A DNA stretch of 64,000 nt from Paragorgia papillata (taxonomy: Eukaryota > Cnidaria > Anthozoa > Scleralcyonacea > Coralliidae). Shown here in pieces: positions 1 through 9,565 of this stretch. The stretch is from assembly GCA_035771165.1 (NCBI GenBank), contig JAWNZC010000473.1, positions 2,983,001 to 3,047,000 on the forward strand, written 5' to 3'. The first letter of the stretch is position 1, and every line of letters begins with the position of its first letter. The notes beneath the pieces are model-generated. The model was not told the origin of the DNA, searched no databases, and saw only the letters and a list, made by a program, of their open reading frames with translations. Made by a program: the position numbers and the translations under genes.

Positions 1-34
1 GGCTAATCATCCTTACTTGTAGCCAGCGGCTGAA

Positions 35-274
35 TTGCGAAGGACGCAGATCAACGTGGCCGTGTCGAGGCATATTGATGCAACGTCGAATACGTGTCGA
101 CTTTGTCGCAGTGTTGGTGATGTGAACTACCTTAAAAATTTGTACAAGGCAAATTTTGAACTGCTTTATTCGGCCGAAATGTTTTACCGCCAAAGACTTC
201 CTCGCGACGATGCTCTTCCAGATACGCGTGAAAGGACAATCGGCTTGCTGTTGTATAGTTGCAATATTCGCTGA
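35..274 (+). pseudogene. possible N-terminal exon of a Cys-x2-Cys zinc-binding protein
   Basis: The open frame has no ATG; it opens on TTG and contains TCRLCRSVGDVNYL, a Cys-x2-Cys knuckle with flanking residues like the start of ZAD-type or other N-terminal zinc-binding modules. The matching second Cys-x2-Cys half (RVCKSC) occurs 1 kb downstream in the same orientation, and a complete version of both halves is found on the minus strand near 25.7-25.9 kb. I infer an exon or relic of the same family. It lies outside the transposon that holds the second half, so the two may not belong to one gene. Low certainty. Confidence 0.3.
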
Positions 275-1165
275 ATCGCTTCTTTCACCACTTTTCGCTG
301 CAGTTATCGGGGCCGAGGCTGAAATGTCAAAGTATTTCTTAAGCGAGAGAAGGCTGTTTGGCTCTCCCAAAGCAACGTCCTGAACTTTGTGAAATTTTGT
401 AATTTTCTTTCACATGGTCTGCAGATTAATCGTGTCATCAACAGAAACTCAGGTAAATACAGTTGTTGAATCGCGCTCTTCATTATTTTTATTAAACTTT
501 ATAGTTCGCCTAAATCTAATATCAGATTTTAGAATATGAGTATTAAAACTGGACTTGTGTTGTAGCATTGTCATTCCCATGATACAAAATTCGTTTAGGC
601 GGCACGTGACCAGCCGCAACGAGGGTCTTTTCGTAGCGTGGCGGGGAGCGGAGATAAGACCCTGGGTACAAGGTTGCATGAAGGACTTCAGGTTTTGCGA
701 GGTCAACGCAATCATTTATGCGATTATATAGTTTTCGTTTATATTTTCTTTGTTCTTTCATATAGGAAAAGGATATCAAGTGCAGTTAAGATGCGAGACA
801 ACAATCGGCGATATCCTGTCGCCAACAACTTTATAACAGTATGTGTGCACTTATTCTTTAGCTCGGGAGAGCAAAACAGTTACCAACAGGCGTAAACAAG
901 TTTAAATTGGATTAAAACCCCCCTACCAAAGTGTAATAAGACACAAACAACTGCTTGAACTTTCGAAGAGATAGAATTGACGGGGATACAGATGCAAATC
1001 ACGTGCAACTGAGAGCAATGGTATGCAATGAAGCGATTGCACAATCGCAAAGACAAAAATCGTTGCTCAGCCATAAATGTTTCACTATAGTGCATAGGAC
1101 AAACATTGCTCTTCCCGTTAAACATGCCTGCAATTGCTGCAAATTCAAAGACATACGAATTAAGT
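275..1165. other. no gene recognised
   Basis: Only short unconvincing open frames on both strands and no domain motif. It would be intron if the flanking Cys-x2-Cys pieces belong to one gene. Confidence 0.4.
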
Positions 1166-2046
1166 CATTACATGTAGCCTGCGTAGCTGGCGGTTTTAGA
1201 AAATATTTGAGAAAATATCGTATATTTCAACTGAAAATCTCTTTAGACATTTAAAGGGCTGCGAGGACAAGCCGACGCTACAGGAGTTGTGCATTAACCT
1301 AGGAGTTTTGGTGGACAAGTCTTCCAATCAGTTTGACCGGGTTTGCAAGTCATGTGCGCGAAAGATAAGTAATGCCTGTGAGCTGTATAATTTCATCAAA
1401 AACAGTTTAAACGACTCAAAGCTTTCGCAAGACCCAGCAAATAAAACGGATACAAACCACAACTCACCTGTCAGCCCAACTAGATACAAGCGACAATTAC
1501 CGTCAAGTGTTTCTTCACCTGGTCGTAGCCCACAAGTTAACAAAGGATTCAAAGCTAGCGAACGTATTAGCAAAAGGAACACGTCGAGAAAAAGCTTAGC
1601 ATTTGCGAGTATAACAAGCGCAGCAACTGCGCGGTCAGCCATCGACGATAACACTCCTAGGCCTGACGAAATCCTCGCAAGTTTAAGCGTTGACGAGGTG
1701 TTAGACAAGAACACTACTCAGGTGAACGTTCTCAAAATATTCAATGTTTCCAACGCTTTAACAACACACTCTTTCACGGAGACCATGTTGATGACTATCA
1801 ACGATTCAACGGCTCGCGTGAGCCAAAATCGTTTGATCACCGTGGTTTGATTAATGACAGGTATCGCCAACAGCTTAAAATACTAACCAATCAGTATTTC
1901 CCGTTCACCAGTGGACGGATAATTAAAAAACACCAGGTTTTGAGGCAGGCGGTTTTTCCAGCTCCCGCTCTTCCACCCGCTTTTTCTCCCTCGCCCGCGA
2001 GACCCCAACCCCTTAAAACCGCCAGCTACGCAGGCTACATTATATG
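1166..2046. mobile_element. TAGCCTGCG-ended DNA transposon carrying a gene fragment (copy 1)
   Basis: The left end at 1175 reads TAGCCTGCGTAGCTGGCGG and the right end at 2037 is its reverse complement, with about 25 matching bases. Flanks are CATTACATG (1166-1174) and CATTATATG (2038-2046), a 9-bp target duplication with one mismatch. The right end continues into a GC-rich module (about 1945-2037) that resembles both ends of the element at 25,194-27,091. Nine-base duplications are typical of Mutator-like elements; hAT elements give 8. No transposase is visible, so this is non-autonomous. It contains the Cys-rich gene fragment at 1247-1850. Confidence 0.7.
1247..1850 (+). pseudogene. fragment of a cnidarian-expanded Cys-rich protein family (second zinc half plus basic linker)
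   Basis: An acceptor-like CTTTAG precedes the frame at 1245-1246. The translation has GCEDKPTLQELCINLGV, then RVCKSCARKIS (second Cys-x2-Cys), then a low-complexity basic stretch with the signature KRQLPSSVSSPGRSP, and stops at 1850. A homologous piece on the minus strand (25,354-25,940) has RVCKSCGRR and KRLLPTSVSSPDRSP at the same spacing. I do not recognise a named family; the cysteine layout suggests a zinc-binding N-terminal module. It sits inside a transposon with its 3' end towards the GC-rich terminus, the same layout as the second copy. Confidence 0.5.
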
Positions 2047-2883
2047 GGGCTTCGGTGGCTTAGCCTGCGTGCAGACTCATATTACATCTGAACGATAATA
2101 TATAGAGTCTGCAAATCAGAGGCAGAAAGCTTGTTCTAGTCACGTGCATGGGGTTTTTAGAATTATTAAAAATATTAAACATGCTAGAATGCGTTTCATA
2201 TTTCGCGAAAATAGAAAAGTAAGGCGATGTTAAATAATCTTCGGCTTGGAAGACGATATTTTAACGTTATGGAGGATCGAGAACCTCTATTTTGTGGCAC
2301 AACGCGTATCCAAGCACATTTACCGCTCGTGTTTGACGAAAAGTTGATGAATTAGACGGCAAGCCACACTTTTGATGATGTATCAAACGAAAACCTCCCT
2401 AAAACGTTTGGTTTACGAATACAACAGCTTTGCTCTGGTGGTTTACAACCGCACGGCTCGCATTCAAGCGTATCCTCTCAAATTGCGCCGCAATATTTTG
2501 CCGTGGCAGACCAGACAGCGTTCCGATATTTATATTTTGCACAGCGATAAAGAAGGAACGCGAAGCAGGAACACCGGGATATATATTACAAGTTGTAATC
2601 CAACATCGACGTCAATCGCGCTCACCGTATTTCTTCGTCACAAGCCGCTCATATTGTGCATTCACCGCCACAGAATCCCCACAGAAAAACAACACGGAAC
2701 GTCTGATGGTTTTCCATTGGACTGATACAGCTAGCAACCAACTTTTGCCTGCTAATCTCAATTTCATGTGTAAAATGATGTGTAACTTACACAAAACATC
2801 AAGAGCACGTTCAAAACAATCACCTTCGGGGTTCCCAAGATCGATACACGCAATGTTTATTCCTTCGAAAACCCACATTTGTC

Positions 2884-3201
2884 TTAAAGTGCTTATATCA
2901 CTTGTGGGGATTTTACATATTCGTAATCTTTGGGTTATCCTGAGCTCAATTGCAATATATCTTGTCAGCCGAAAATTTCATCTTCATGGAGTTTTTCGCT
3001 GTCAAAGTTACCGGATGTGATGTCACAAGAGGCATTCCAAACCAGTTTTCTTTTGTTACTTGCCACAAAAATGCCTCTTGTGACATCACATCCGGTAACT
3101 TTGACAGCGAAAAACTCCATGAAGATATATTGCAATTGTCCTCAGGAGAACCCAAAGATTACGAATATGTAAAATCCCCACAAGTGATATAAGCACTTTA
3201 A
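2884..3201. mobile_element. TTAA-flanked foldback (MITE-like palindrome)
   Basis: TTAA at 2884-2887 and 3198-3201 bound two arms of about 150 bp that are near-perfect inverted copies. They begin AAAGTGCTTATATCACTTG and meet near 3041, with a short spacer. TTAA duplications point to piggyBac- or Kolobok-type mobilisation. The ends share AAAGTG with the elements at 9,570-12,391 and 18,278-18,529. Confidence 0.8.
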
Positions 3202-3314
3202 ATAATCACTAATTACGCATATTTAGTAATTGACCAATCACATGCTCTCGCCACTTTTTGGGGGAAACCCACGTGACAGAACAAGCTTTCTGCCTCTGAT
3301 TCGCAGACTCTATA

Positions 3315-3872
3315 TACAGTCAACTCTCGTTATAGCGGACACCCTGGGGACCGTCATATGCATGGTGTCCGTAATAACGAGAGTCCGCAATAGCGGGATG
3401 CGATGAAAATATCCCGATTTCAGGTTGTAAAATGTCACTACAATGTATTACTGCTTTTTTGTTTTGAAATGTCCAGTTTATTTCAATTTCTACTTGACGT
3501 TTACTGTGATACATAAGTACACAGTACAAGTCAAAATACAAGTCAAAAATTTGTATTCAAATATTTTTTTTATTCCAAAACCAAAAATACAACGGTAACG
3601 TGAATCAGTAACATAAATATGTCACTCGATAAATTAAAAAGTCATTCACTTTCATGTGTCGAGAGAAAAATACATCCAAGGTATCCGTTGTAACGAGTAG
3701 AACAATAAAAATGTTTGTTGGGGACCACATGAAGTGTCCGCAATTCCGTAATAGCGAGAGTTATTTCAATACATTTCATATAGTAGTTTCGGCCGGGGAT
3801 TTACCAACTGTCCTTAATATATAGCGGGGTGTCCGTAATAGCGGGGTGTCCGCAAGGCGAGAGTTGACTGTA
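3315..3872. mobile_element. Tigger/pogo-like MITE (TA duplication)
   Basis: The element runs from CAGTCAACTCTCGTTATAGC (3317) to the inverted CGAGAGTTGACTG (3870), flanked by TA on both sides. Internal GGTGTCCGTAATAGCG motifs repeat near both ends. Tc1/mariner-class (pogo/Tigger) elements have TA duplications and ends starting CAGT. It split the right terminal repeat of the surrounding element, so it is the younger insertion. No coding capacity. Confidence 0.8.
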
Positions 3873-3909
3873 TACCGTTATTATGTAATATAAGTCTGCA
3901 CGCAGGCTA

Positions 3910-3990
3910 CGGTGGCTTAGTTGTCTATACGCGACGGTCTCCCACCACTGAGATCATTGTTCGAGCCTGTGTCGCGAACATCTGATAGCA
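3910..3990 (+). repeat. possible tRNA-derived SINE head
   Basis: Joining the flanks of the transposon above gives a tRNA-like string: an A-box-like TGGCTTAGTTG, then CCACCACTGAGATC and a B-box-like GTTCGAGCC. Pol III box spacing is plausible, but the left part lies before 2060 and no tail was defined. Weak call. Confidence 0.3.
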
Positions 3991-4112
3991 AATGGGAAGA
4001 GTTCGTCAACACTCTGCCAAAAGTCAGTCGTGCGTTTTCCGATCCCCAGGTTCATTACCTCGTTAGCGTATATTCATATAAGTTAGTATACTTTTTTGAG
4101 ACGCGAGTATGA

Positions 4113-6084
4113 TGTGTTTAATAAGAACATTACATTATTACTCGGGCTACCTGTGGTAGGACGAGTCTTAATTTGTTGGCCGTTTCGAATTCTTTTTTTT
4201 TTTTTTGGTAGTCACGATTTTGCGATTATGACTCATACCTCCCGTCGCCTAGAAGTTCTGTTTTGATCGAAAATACGCTCAAATGCATCTACATTAATAT
4301 AAATGGACAGACGCCGAGGTTTAACGCAATTTTGGAACAAGAATCTGAGACAGACAACTACAACTTGCAAAGACAGAGGACAAGAAACAGTACAATAGTT
4401 TGTCTGGACTTATAAACAGTGCAGTATATTCATTTTTTAGCACTATTCTGTGCTCATTTATAGCTGAGCAAGCTTACTGAGTACAGTGAGTACAGTCGAT
4501 CTACATGTATTCTTCGATATTGTCGGTCATATAGCTTTTGTAATTCTTGTATTTCGTCAATCGGTTCAGGTTTCCTCGTATTTTATTTATCAATACCGTT
4601 GCTCATCAATTCTCATTCAACTCATCCTTTGAGACATAATTTGTCCGTTAGTGATCGACTCCTGCAAATATGTCGTCCGTCGAGGCAAAATACAGAAAAT
4701 CACTACCAAGTCTATGGGTGAGAAAATCTATATTAATAATATAGTGATGTAAAACCCTTTATAACTTATACTAATCATATTTTTACTTCACCGTATTTGC
4801 AAATTGCTCTATCAAATGCTAAAACTCGCTCCTAATTGATTATTGGTTATCTACTGGGTTTTTTTTCAATAAATGTATTAGTCAAATTCAAGCCTGCCCT
4901 TTTAGCTAGCACATCCCAGGAGGTGGATAATAACTAATATGTAACCTAGTAATCACATTGTGTTGATAGAATTAGAATCAAGGGTGCTGACAATTTTGTT
5001 AACATAAAGATATCGATCGATCTCGACCAAAACATTGCCTGTACAGTTGAAAAGCCACAGTTCTGATCTCGACTAAAACATAGCAGCCAGAGAGTCGCCT
5101 GCAGAGGAGGCTAGGTTCTGCTCATTGTGGGTGGTGGTGGGTGGAGTGCCCAGCACTCAGCAATGATGCACAGCACTCAGGCCAGTGTACAGAGTTAGGC
5201 AATGGGGCACCTGAGATATGTTTCATTACAAACTTCACTGCCCTTGAGATGTGTTGCACAACAATCTTCAGTGCCCCAGCTGCCCCTTACACAATTTTGA
5301 TATGGTGCCGTGCCCCAGTAAAATAAAATGCTGGGAACTTGGCAAGCACCTGGGACATCTTTTACACCCCTGCCCTAAGATTTTGCATTTTTATTTACAT
5401 TATCCCTGCAGGCACCCTGCACTCACATTCTTTTAGGTAGACCCTGAAAGTGTGGGTATAAAATGAGATTTAGTAGCCACTAAACTACTACAAGCCTGCT
5501 ATTTCATGATGATCAGGAAAGTGTCAGGAAAATTTTGAAATCTAGAGTCCTTGGAAATGCCATTTCCTGCATTCGGAAATTTAACAATGTTTAGCCTGAT
5601 TTTTTGAGGGTTGCTCGGCCCTCCCATTTAAAGCCTCTGTAGACTCCCCCGCTTCCTACGCCTATGCGCTCAGCCGCTTACCGCAATTTTGCAAATTAAT
5701 CAGTAGGCAGTAGCCCGAGTAAACGCCTGAGCAGGCGTCTTGTTATATTATTTTACAGGAGTGATCAAGAAAGCATGCGGGAAAAACTATGTTTGTTCTA
5801 TGCACTATTGGGAAAATTATGGCCGAGTAACGATTATGAGAGAAGATTTTTAAAGACGGTCTTGAGTAGGGGGGGGGGGGGGGGGGGGGGGCGGTTATAA
5901 AAAAATCGCCATAAATTGAATGAAATGCACTCAATGCAGAATACAACACGAGACAAGACAGCATACTGTATTAACAAGTTAAGTTGATTTTATTTACAAA
6001 ATGTTGATATTTTAGACAAATTAACACAAATCCGTTTGTTTATGTCCCTATATAAGGATCTATAATTTTCAAAATTCACTGATA
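4113..6084. other. no gene recognised; long G homopolymer
   Basis: AT-rich DNA without credible coding sequence. A run of about 23 G occurs at 5868-5891. Missing C-terminal exons of the amidohydrolase would be expected to the left on the minus strand, but I could not find them here. Confidence 0.5.
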
Positions 6085-6225
6085 TTACCGCGTTAAAAAT
6101 GCCCGCATGCGGGCTCTCGCACGCACGTAGTACCTGGAAATTGGGGCGCCTGTGGTAGTAGATGAAGTAATGAACAACAGACTGGTGCAAGTTATATACT
6201 TCACAACACTATTTGTTAAACTAAC

Positions 6226-6903
6226 CTTTTCAAAAACACTCATCACTCTGTCAATGGCTCTTTCGCCATGCGCATGAACCGCTACTTGCTTTCCACGTTC
6301 CACATAGTAAGACTTGACTGTGTTATAAATTTCATTCCAACTGTAATTCAGATGGCCATAGGAATCAGGAACAGGAGGAAAGCCAAGTATCTCTGTGAGG
6401 TTACTGCGGAGGTATGGCTCTCTGATAGCCATTGTACCGGAGTGCGGAGATCCATCTGCGAAGATCTTATACCCTTGAACCCAAAGCTTTTCGTTTTCCA
6501 CGAACTCGTTAGCGTCCTTTTGAAGAGTTGCAAATTCCAATGGCTTTGTACAACAATGAGGTACAGCTGTTGGTTTGTTCCCACCAACGCCATCTTTCAT
6601 ATCAGCTACGACATAAAGAGCAACTCTAACAGGACACTTTTTTCTCTTTGATTCGTTTTCTAACACCTTGTTAAACATATCATTCTTATTCGAGTAACAC
6701 AGATCAGTGATGGTGGTAAAACCGCACTTTGAGTAGTGTTTCCACTGTTTTTCGACTGCCTGAGAAAACGCGTTTTCTGAAGGCAACTGAAAAATGTGTT
6801 TGGCAACTGCTGAACTTGCAGGAATTTCCAGGAGCTGGCCTGTCAGCTTTCCATCTCCGTCTTTTACAAAAATTCCTCCATTCGGATTTTCGGTACTATC
6901 GTC
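6226..6903 (-). CDS. YtcJ-like amidohydrolase, internal exon 2
   Basis: The protein follows on from exon 1 (23,437-23,934): DSTENPNGGIFVKDGDGKL, a substrate-proximal region, the family segment VQGYKIFADGSPHSGT, and VAVHAHGERAID, which carries the downstream histidine of the metal-dependent amidohydrolase (family 3, YtcJ-like) barrel. The upstream acceptor is probably the AG at 6904-6905, because an in-frame stop lies just before it; the downstream donor is AAG/GTTAGT at 6225. The exact junction with exon 1 leaves a few residues of the family loop unaccounted for. Later exons are outside the window. The family hydrolyses C-N bonds with bound metal; the substrate in animals is unknown to me. 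Confidence 0.8.
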
Positions 6904-6916
6904 TATACTTGCAACC

Positions 6917-7597
6917 TAGAAACATTCAATAATAAATCATACTAGCATGTAAATACAGTATAACAGGGTAATGCGTCTTTACATATACTATATAGGAGTT
7001 ACTGACTTACTGTTGTAAGGAGCTGATACCTAACACGAAATTTTGGGTGGGAGGAGCCAGAGGGAATCCTCATATAGTAATACTAGAAATATGTGTATGC
7101 AACACTCCTCTTCGGCTGTACACAGGCTACACTCCACGTCCGTTTGCCATTCTAGGTTTTTTGCAAGTATCCCAGTGGATGCTATGGCACCATCGAATTA
7201 ATATAATCCGAAAACAAATTAAAAATATATTCCTTCTGATTTCAGTAAAACGGAAAATTAAACAAAGAAAATCTAAAAATCCATAAAATATCACCGTTGC
7301 CATAACAACACCTGAAAATTAACTCGAAAACAATAAAAAGAGAAATCACAGATGTTGAAAATCAGACCTTGAAGATCTAGAATTAATACTTCCGCACAAA
7401 TATGTTTCTGAACTTCATGGTTTCATGAAAGTATTAAATAGCCTTCACTGTACTACTCTGTCTCGGTGACTGATTGATATGCACTATACACGTAAATCAA
7501 CTGTAGGTGCGTCACGTGCAAGTTGCGACTTGCTTGTGAAAGGAATCGGCCGTCAAAAAATAATATAATCACTGATAGTCAGAACAACAGATGGCTT
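6917..7597. other. intronic non-coding DNA
   Basis: Part of the 16.5-kb intron of the amidohydrolase gene. No other feature was seen. Confidence 0.5.
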
Positions 7598-7881
7598 GGC
7601 ATAACCTAGCCTCCCTCGCAGCCGTGTCCAGTGTTTGGCCCCCCTCCACCTACCACGTCTGCTCAAACGAGCGCCACATTCCATTCCGTAAATTGACCAA
7701 TCAGAGATCAGGCTTCCCAAATCTGAAGAGCTGACCTCTTGACCTTGAGCAGTTGAGCTGACCGTTTTAACAACCGGTATTTAAAATATTTCGAAAACTA
7801 TTGCTTTAAAAATGTTGCGTAAATAGAATCAATAAGATGATGTTGTAAGAAAAGACGGGGTGGATAAGAAAGGCTGGACTT

Positions 7882-8016
7882 TGTTCTAGATGTCTGTCAG
7901 ATAAACACATCGCCAAAGAGTGCAAAGCCGTCGTCATATGTGTAAAATGCGGCAGCTATCGCCACCAGGTACTGCTTCATCCGGAGAGAATTAAGAAGGA
8001 AAACAAGGCCGATTAA
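7882..8016 (+). pseudogene. BEL/Pao Gag zinc-knuckle remnant
   Basis: The frame shows two Cys-rich knuckles, CSRCLSDKHIAKEC and CVKCGSYRH, followed by QVLLHP. This is the C-terminal Gag pattern of BEL/Pao retrotransposons. The protease and RNase H-integrase parts of such an element resume at 14.5 kb in the same orientation, so a LINE probably split one BEL element in two. No 5' LTR is visible upstream, only about 280 bp to the transposon end. Confidence 0.6.
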
Positions 8017-8098
8017 AACAAGGCTTAATTCTTACCAATAGACCAGAAAACATATCCAATTCTGGTGTTATCCACCTTGGGATATCTGATCTTATTAT

Positions 8099-9009
8099 AT
8101 AGCATGCTATCGGATATGAGCTTTTGCGCAATCTGATTGGTTCCCTACTACTAGGCTATCAGCTCATATCCTGCTAGTAGAGGAAAAACAAGATGGCGGC
8201 ATGTTTTTTTAAACTGCCGAAAAGAGTTGAAATTGACGGATTTTTATACAGAAAAACATCAACACCCTCAAACCAATGTATAAAAAAACAACATTGTGTA
8301 AAAATACATTAACAAATACACAATTTAGCATGTTAAATGGTAAAATTCACCTAAAAATTACGTCTTTTTTCTTCAAAAACCCGACTAAATTAACGGGTTG
8401 ATATTAATGTGTTGCCAAACAGAGAAACTCACGGTTAAAATCAAGCTTACAACACACATTTCGTAGGAGATCACCAGTAAAGAGACTTTTTTATTTAGAT
8501 AAGCATTTAGAGTAGTAAAAAGCATGTTCTTTTTCAAAAACAACCAACTAAGTAATTTAGTTTCACTGCCGAAGGTGTTTCAGTTTCATTTTTGCATGAA
8601 ATCAAAACCTTTTTCACGGCAGCAACGCTAATATAGACAACTGACCCACCCTTTGACTTCATAAAGGTACCTTTTAATCTTTTTTGTTGATCTGCTTAAC
8701 ACATTTTTTGCCTCTGGAGCAACATTTATACAACATTTCGAAGCTGTTTACCGAACAGCTCAGCGCGCGAGAAACTCTATGTGAATGCATCATTACGCAT
8801 GGCGGAAGTATTAGTTGCCTATGCCGGAAGTTTGTCGTTTCAAACATTTCGCTGTAATTTTGTCTCTTGTACAGTGCTTGGCTATATAATAAAACAGTTA
8901 TACCATTCGCTCTCGTCGTATACGAACTAACAGCCAACTCGGCGAAGCGCCTCGTTGGCTATGAGCTCATATACGACTCGAGCTCATGGTATAACTGTTA
9001 AATAGCATG
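8099..9009. mobile_element. 0.9-kb insertion with 8-bp duplication in the LINE endonuclease region
   Basis: ATAGCATG occurs at 8099-8106 and 9002-9009. The LINE reading frame on the left (GISDLIIYSM) continues on the right (IFAVKKSL). The inserted DNA ends in a palindrome of about 110 bp (8892-9001) with arms AACAGTTATACCAT and ATGGTATAACTGTT. No convincing protein was seen. The 8-bp duplication suggests a hAT-type non-autonomous element, but clear terminal inverted repeats were not found. Confidence 0.6.
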
Positions 9010-9565
9010 ATTTTTGCAGTAAAAAAATCACTTCGCCAAAATCTAAACAGAGTTTTAGAGAAGTCCGAGATTTTAAAAACTTCGTCGAAAATTATTTTAT
9101 TGAAGATATATCGCAGGTCCCATGGGATACAGTATATCAATTCGACGAACCTAATGTATGCTGGCGAGTGTGGAAATCCGTTTTCCTTGAGATAGTTGAC
9201 AGACATGCGCCTCTTCGGCACAAGAGGACAAGAAGGGATTCAGTCCTCTGGATTACACCGAAAATCAAGCAGTCTATGAGGAATAGGGATTTTCATAAAA
9301 AGCAAGCAATAAAATATGCTTCCCCGATACATTGGGAAATATATAAGACTGAACGTAATAGAGTTAATGTTGAAATACGTAGTGCCAAATCTAAATTCTT
9401 TCGAGATAAAATTAAAGATTGCTCACATTCTAAAGATGTAAAAAAAAAAGTTGGCCCTTGATAAATACTCTGTTGAGTAGAAATAGTAAATCGACCAATG
9501 CACAGTAAATGAACTTTTAATCAATAACACAGTTGTTTTGGATGATAAACATATAGCTGAAGCTT

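Larger units (their letters stand above)
2053..3917. mobile_element. TAGCCTGCGTGC-ended DNA transposon, itself twice invaded
   Basis: The left end at 2061 (TAGCCTGCGTGCAGACT) and the right end at 3909 are inverted copies. CGGTGGCT is duplicated outside both ends (2053-2060 and 3910-3917; 8 exact bases, or 9 allowing one shared base). The inverted ends continue for about 90 bp (GAGTCTGC, CAGAGGCAGAAAGCTTGTTCT, CACGTG), but the right one is interrupted at a TA by the MITE at 3317-3870. A TTAA foldback sits inside. The internal DNA has no recognisable protein. Confidence 0.75.

Noticed and set aside
3910..3990. Functional tRNA gene
   Set aside because: A and B boxes are suggestive, but the left half is displaced by a transposon and the cloverleaf cannot be completed.
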